Shown: piece after piece, positions 60,593 to 64,000 of the stretch
Layout of the letters: every line of letters begins with the position of its first letter
Numbering within the stretch: the stretch's first letter is position 1
Made by a program: the position numbers and the translations under genes
The notes under the pieces: generated by a model
What the model saw: only the letters and a program-made list of their open reading frames with translations
Told to the model about the DNA's origin: nothing
The model's database searches: none
Source: Streptomyces tsukubensis
GTDB taxonomy: Bacteria > Actinomycetota > Actinomycetes > Streptomycetales > Streptomycetaceae
NCBI RefSeq assembly: GCF_009296025.1
Contig: NZ_CP045178.1
Coordinates: 4,526,001-4,590,000 of the forward strand
DNA length: 64,000 nt
Reading direction: 5' to 3'

Positions 60593-61563
60593 TCTTGACG
60601 GAGCCGAGCCCGATCCAGCGCGCGGTCACCGCTGCCCTCACCGGTCTGCCGATCGCCGACACCGCAGCCCAGTACGGGATGGAACCCACGACCTTGTCCG
60701 ACGCCGTGGCGGTCTACGACCAAGCCGGCCGGGAAGCCCTGTCCCGCCACGAAGCCAACACCGACTGGCGTCAGGCGTATCTCCACTTCACCGACTGGGC
60801 GGACACCGACACCACCTTCACCGCCTACGTACTCCCCGTGCTCCGGGAGGCAGAGGCCGCAGGGATCATCGGCGGCTGGTGGTACACCCGCAAACACCCG
60901 TGCTGGCGCCTGCGACTTCGCCTACAGCCCGAGGCCGGAACCGAACTGCCCCTCAATGAACGCCTCGACCGTCTCGTCTCCGACGGGCATCTGCGACGGT
61001 GGTGGCCTGGGATCTATGAGCCGGAGACCGCGGCGTTCGGGGGCGCGGCCGGCATGACGGCGGCGCACGCGCTATTCGTCACTGACAGCCGAGAGGCGCC
61101 GCAACTCGGGCAGCGCCAGGACCTGGCCGTGGGACCGCGGGAACTGTCCGTGCTCCTCTGCACGATCATGATGCGCGCCGCGGGCCTGGAGTGGTACGAG
61201 CAAGGGGACGTGTGGCACCGCGTCATCACGCAAGAGCACCGATCGGCCGTCAGCGACGTCCCGGCAGACCGGCTCGACGCCCGCGCCCAGGAGATCCGGC
61301 CGCTGCTCTTCGCCGACAGTGAGGTCCTGCTGCGCCCCGGCGGACTGCTGGAGCCCGTCACCGAGTGGGTCGCCGTCTTCCGCAGCACGGGCCAGGAACT
61401 CCGCCGCGCCGTTGAGGCCGGGACGCTGCAACGCGGATTGAGGCAGGTGCTCGGCTATCACGTGATCTTCCACTGGAACCGGCTCGGTCTGTCCCTCCGG
61501 ACACAGAGCATCCTTGCCTGGGCGGCCAGGGAGGCGATCCTGCACCACAACAGCCCCACGTAG
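60574..61563 (+). CDS. stand-alone SpaB_C-type (thiopeptide-type bacteriocin biosynthesis) protein with HTH-like N-terminus
   Basis: 329 aa from ATG 60574, inside the lanC end (the upstream ATG 60565 adds three residues). The first ~50 residues look like a helix-turn-helix (AVTAALTGLPIADTAAQYGM, then EPTTLSDAVAVYDQAGREAL). The rest is the SpaB_C/elimination fold: WRQAYLHFTDWADTDTTFTA, WWYTRKHPCWRLRLRLQ, and YEPETAAFGGAAGMTAAHAL, the same motif as YQPQTGRFGG in LanB. The cluster LanB already has its own elimination domain, so this is a second copy. Relatives include split elimination partners and thiopeptide pyridine synthases; the activity here is open. It is the last gene before a terminator. 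Confidence 0.85.
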   Translation: MSLDQLILTEPSPIQRAVTAALTGLPIADTAAQYGMEPTTLSDAVAVYDQAGREALSRHEANTDWRQAYLHFTDWADTDTTFTAYVLPVLREAEAAGIIGGWWYTRKHPCWRLRLRLQPEAGTELPLNERLDRLVSDGHLRRWWPGIYEPETAAFGGAAGMTAAHALFVTDSREAPQLGQRQDLAVGPRELSVLLCTIMMRAAGLEWYEQGDVWHRVITQEHRSAVSDVPADRLDARAQEIRPLLFADSEVLLRPGGLLEPVTEWVAVFRSTGQELRRAVEAGTLQRGLRQVLGYHVIFHWNRLGLSLRTQSILAWAAREAILHHNSPT

Positions 61564-61809
61564 CAGGCCGTGTCTAACTAATCACCGCAGAATGAGGTTC
61601 GGAGTCGTCGTCGCGGAAGCAGTCACGTGACCTAGCCCACGTTCCGCTTGTCCCGTGGGGCTCCTGGGCAGGGGCAACCCAGGAGCGGTCGGGGGTGACC
61701 CGCATGACCGGATGCCGAGGGGGACATCTCGGCATACGGGACCATCGGGGTGTTTTCCGGCCGCTCGTTAGACTGAGCCGACCGCAGTACTGACTAACGA
61801 GGAGCGCAC
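61564..61809 (+). other. cluster terminators and aspartokinase promoter region
   Basis: Two perfect hairpins: GCTCCTGGG (61660-61668) with CCCAGGAGC (61678-61686), and ATGCCGAG (61712-61719) with CTCGGCAT (61728-61735). The first is the likely terminator of the lanthipeptide operon. A -10-like TAGACT (61769-61774) lies 36 bases before the aspartokinase start; no good -35 was found. This is the right boundary of the accessory block. Confidence 0.6.
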
Positions 61810-63081
61810 GTGGGCCTTGTCGTGCAGAAGTACGGAGGCTCCTCCGTAGCCGATGCCGAGGGCATCAAGCGCGTCGCCAAGCGGATCGTGGAAGCCAAGA
61901 AGAACGGCCATCAGGTCGTTGTCGTGGTGTCCGCGATGGGCGACCAGACGGACGAGTTGATCGATCTTGCCGAGCAGGTGTCGCCGATGCCTGACGGGCG
62001 CGAGTTCGACATGCTGCTGACCGCCGGGGAGCGGATCTCCATGGCCCTGCTGGCGATGGCGATCAAAAACCTGGGCCACGAGGCCCAGTCCTTCACCGGC
62101 AGCCAGGCAGGGGTCATCACCGACTCCTCGCACGGCAAAGCGCGCATCATCGATGTCACGCCCGGCCGCATCCGCACCGCCCTCGACGAGGGAAACATCG
62201 CGATCGTGGCCGGTTTCCAGGGGGTGTCCCAGCAGAAGAAGGACATCACCACCCTGGGCCGGGGCGGCTCCGACACCACCGCGGTCGCACTCGCGGCGGC
62301 GCTGGACGCCGAGGTCTGCGAGATCTACACGGACGTGGACGGTGTCTTCACCGCCGATCCCCGTGTCGTACCGAAGGCCAGGAAGATCGAGAGCATCGCC
62401 TTCGAGGACATGCTGGAGCTGGCAAGCTCCGGCTCGAAGGTGCTGCTGCACCGCTGCGTCGAGTACGCACGCCGATACAACATCCCGATCCACGTACGCT
62501 CGTCCTTCTCGGGACTCAAGGGCACATGGGTCAGCAGCGAAGTTCGAGGGGACCAGACGATGGAGCAGGCGATCATCTCGGGCGTCGCCCATGACACGTC
62601 CGAGGCGAAGGTCACGGTCGTCGGCGTTCCCGACAAGCCGGGGGAGGCCGCGACGATCTTCAGGACCATCGCGGACTCCGAGATCAACATCGACATGGTG
62701 GTGCAGAACGTCTCCGCCGCGTCGACCGGTCTCACCGACATCTCCTTCACGCTGCCGAAGTCCGAGGGCCGCAAGGCCATCGACGCACTGGAGAAGACCA
62801 AGCCGAAGGTCGGCTTCGAATCGCTGCGCTACGACGACCAGATCGCCAAGATCTCCCTGGTCGGAGCCGGTATGAAGACCAACCCCGGCGTCACCGCGGG
62901 GTTCTTCGAGGCGCTCTCCGACGCCGGAGTGAACATCGAGCTGATCTCGACATCCGAGATCCGTATCTCGGTGGTCACCCGCGCCGACGACGTCAACGAG
63001 GCCGTCCGCGCCGTGCACACCGCCTTCGGTCTCGACAGTGACACCGACGAGGCGGTCGTTTACGGGGGCTCCGGACGGTGA
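61810..63081 (+). CDS. lysC: aspartokinase (with internal beta-subunit start)
   Basis: 423 aa from GTG 61810 (GAGGAG upstream). It phosphorylates aspartate, the first step to Lys, Thr, Met, Ile and diaminopimelate. Kinase motifs are [32 protein letters not shown] and [13 protein letters not shown]. Two ACT domains follow ([20 protein letters not shown] and [20 protein letters not shown]), giving feedback control. An in-frame ATG at 62560 ([12 protein letters not shown]) has GAGGGGACC six bases upstream, the conserved internal start that yields the regulatory beta subunit in related bacteria. asd follows 33 bases later. Confidence 0.97.
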   Translation: MGLVVQKYGGSSVADAEGIKRVAKRIVEAKKNGHQVVVVVSAMGDQTDELIDLAEQVSPMPDGREFDMLLTAGERISMALLAMAIKNLGHEAQSFTGSQAGVITDSSHGKARIIDVTPGRIRTALDEGNIAIVAGFQGVSQQKKDITTLGRGGSDTTAVALAAALDAEVCEIYTDVDGVFTADPRVVPKARKIESIAFEDMLELASSGSKVLLHRCVEYARRYNIPIHVRSSFSGLKGTWVSSEVRGDQTMEQAIISGVAHDTSEAKVTVVGVPDKPGEAATIFRTIADSEINIDMVVQNVSAASTGLTDISFTLPKSEGRKAIDALEKTKPKVGFESLRYDDQIAKISLVGAGMKTNPGVTAGFFEALSDAGVNIELISTSEIRISVVTRADDVNEAVRAVHTAFGLDSDTDEAVVYGGSGR

Positions 63082-63114
63082 CCTTCTCCTACGTCGGCGG
63101 CGTACGGTGACGGC

Positions 63115-64000
63115 ATGACCGTAAGGCCGACGCTCGCCGTCGTAGGAGCCACCGGTGCCGTCGGCACCGTGATGCTTCAGATCCTGTCCCAGCACGCCGA
63201 CATCTGGGGCGAGATCCGTCTCGTCGCCTCCCCGCGATCGGCCGGCCGCAAGCTGACCGTACGCGGCGAGGAGGTCGAGGTCGTCGCAGTCAGCGAGGAG
63301 GCCTTCGACGGCGTCGACATCGCCATGTTCGACGTACCCGACGAGGTCGCCGCGCGCTGGGCGCCGGTCGCCGCGGCCAAGGGCGCCATCGTCGTCGACA
63401 ACTCCGGCGCCTTCCGCATGGACCCGGACGTTCCCCTGGTCGTCCCCGAGGTCAATCCGCACGCGGCCCGCCGCAGGCCCCGCTCGATCGTCGCGAGCCC
63501 GAACTGCGCGACCCTCTCGATGATCGTCGCCATCGGCGCCCTGCACGCCGAATTCGGACTCCGCGAACTCATCGTCTCCTCCTACCAGGCGGTGAGTGGC
63601 GCGGGCCGGGCCGGTATCGAGACGCTGCGCTCGCAGCTCGCCATGGTCGCCGGCACCGAACTCGGCACCTCACCCGGCGATGTCCGCCGCTCCGTCGGCG
63701 ACGAAACGGGCCCCTTTCCCGCACCCCTCGCGCTGAACGTCGTGCCCTGGGTGGGCTCCCTCCGTGAGGACGGCTGGTCCTCGGAGGAGATGAAGGTGCG
63801 CGACGAGTCCCGCAAGATTCTGGGCCTGCCCGGTCTGAAGGTGACGGCGACCTGCGTCCGCGTTCCCGTGGTCACCACCCACTCGATGACCGTCCACGCC
63901 CGCTTCGAGGACGAGGTCACCGTCGACAAGGCGCGCGAGATCCTCGCCACCGCACCCGGCGTGGTCCTCTTCGACGACCCGGCCGAAGGTGAATTCCCCA
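63115..64000 (+). CDS. asd: aspartate-semialdehyde dehydrogenase (3' end outside window)
   Basis: The visible 295 residues start at ATG 63115 ([20 protein letters not shown]). NADP motif [27 protein letters not shown], active-site Cys131 in SPNCATLSM, substrate region [10 protein letters not shown] and the late [16 protein letters not shown] all match Asd of about 340 aa. It reduces aspartyl phosphate to the semialdehyde. The gene is cut by the window end, about 45 codons short. It is cotranscribed with aspartokinase. Confidence 0.97.
   Translation, partial: MTVRPTLAVVGATGAVGTVMLQILSQHADIWGEIRLVASPRSAGRKLTVRGEEVEVVAVSEEAFDGVDIAMFDVPDEVAARWAPVAAAKGAIVVDNSGAFRMDPDVPLVVPEVNPHAARRRPRSIVASPNCATLSMIVAIGALHAEFGLRELIVSSYQAVSGAGRAGIETLRSQLAMVAGTELGTSPGDVRRSVGDETGPFPAPLALNVVPWVGSLREDGWSSEEMKVRDESRKILGLPGLKVTATCVRVPVVTTHSMTVHARFEDEVTVDKAREILATAPGVVLFDDPAEGEFP

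Noticed and set aside
61768..63546. 592-codon minus-strand frame opposite aspartokinase
   Set aside because: Mirror of the aspartokinase/asd coding sequence; Gly/Asp/Val-rich translation without motifs.

Overview
The window is high-GC actinobacterial DNA (about 70% G+C, strong G/C at third codon positions, many GTG starts, rare TTA codons). It is almost certainly from a Streptomyces chromosome. From memory, the backbone genes follow the order of the S. coelicolor SCO3646-SCO3614 interval: kynA/kynU/formamidase, a two-component pair, purA, a Ser/Thr kinase, an aminotransferase, ybaB-recR and ask-asd. Accessory blocks interrupt this backbone. No transposase, integrase, tRNA, rRNA or CRISPR array was seen.

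Layout. 1-3.1 kb: tryptophan-to-anthranilate catabolism (3' end of tryptophan 2,3-dioxygenase, kynureninase, formamidase-like hydrolase). 3.5-5.5 kb: NarL-type two-component system. 5.7-8.9 kb: drug-efflux-type ABC exporter, divergent from its likely MarR/GbsR-type repressor, with a perfect 20-bp operator between. 9.2-11.6 kb: diacylglycerol-kinase-like gene and purA. 11.7-17.2 kb: accessory block with an AAA ATPase whose RloB-like partner looks truncated, then a cassette of nucleotide enzymes (HD hydrolase, CYTH protein, NDK paralogue, HTH-Nudix, Nudix). 17.3-19.5 kb: membrane Ser/Thr kinase. 20-27 kb: XRE/DUF397 pair, small coupled ORFs with an orphan isoaspartyl-methyltransferase-like protein, a tandem DUF6924 protein, and a divergent MFS/AraC pair. 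27.3-33.9 kb: class III aminotransferase, GntR, SLATT protein, ybaB-recR-DUF5063.

33.9-61.8 kb is a roughly 28-kb insertion between recR/DUF5063 and aspartokinase, judged by remembered synteny. It holds an XRE-TPR/SLOG pair, an alpha/beta-hydrolase remnant, a cobalamin-riboswitch-controlled Dpp/Nik-type ABC importer (probable cobalt, nickel or corrinoid uptake), two TetR/oxidoreductase modules, a 943-residue discoidin/lectin/DUF6461/DUF6924 protein, a TOPRIM protein, and a class I lanthipeptide cluster of the FxLD type. The cluster (54.0-61.6 kb) contains an HATPase regulator, an isoaspartyl-type methyltransferase, a 67-aa precursor, a full-length LanB, LanC, and an extra stand-alone SpaB_C-type protein with an HTH-like N-terminus. 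The precursor is separated from lanB by a perfect 40-bp palindrome, lanB carries a TTA (bldA) codon, and the neighbouring XRE regulator also carries one. No transporter or leader protease is encoded nearby. 61.8-64 kb: aspartokinase and aspartate-semialdehyde dehydrogenase, the latter cut by the window end.

The most noteworthy systems are the FxLD lanthipeptide cluster with its variant leader motif and candidate isoAsp site, the B12-riboswitch ABC operon, and the nucleotide-enzyme cassette at 13.0-17.2 kb.
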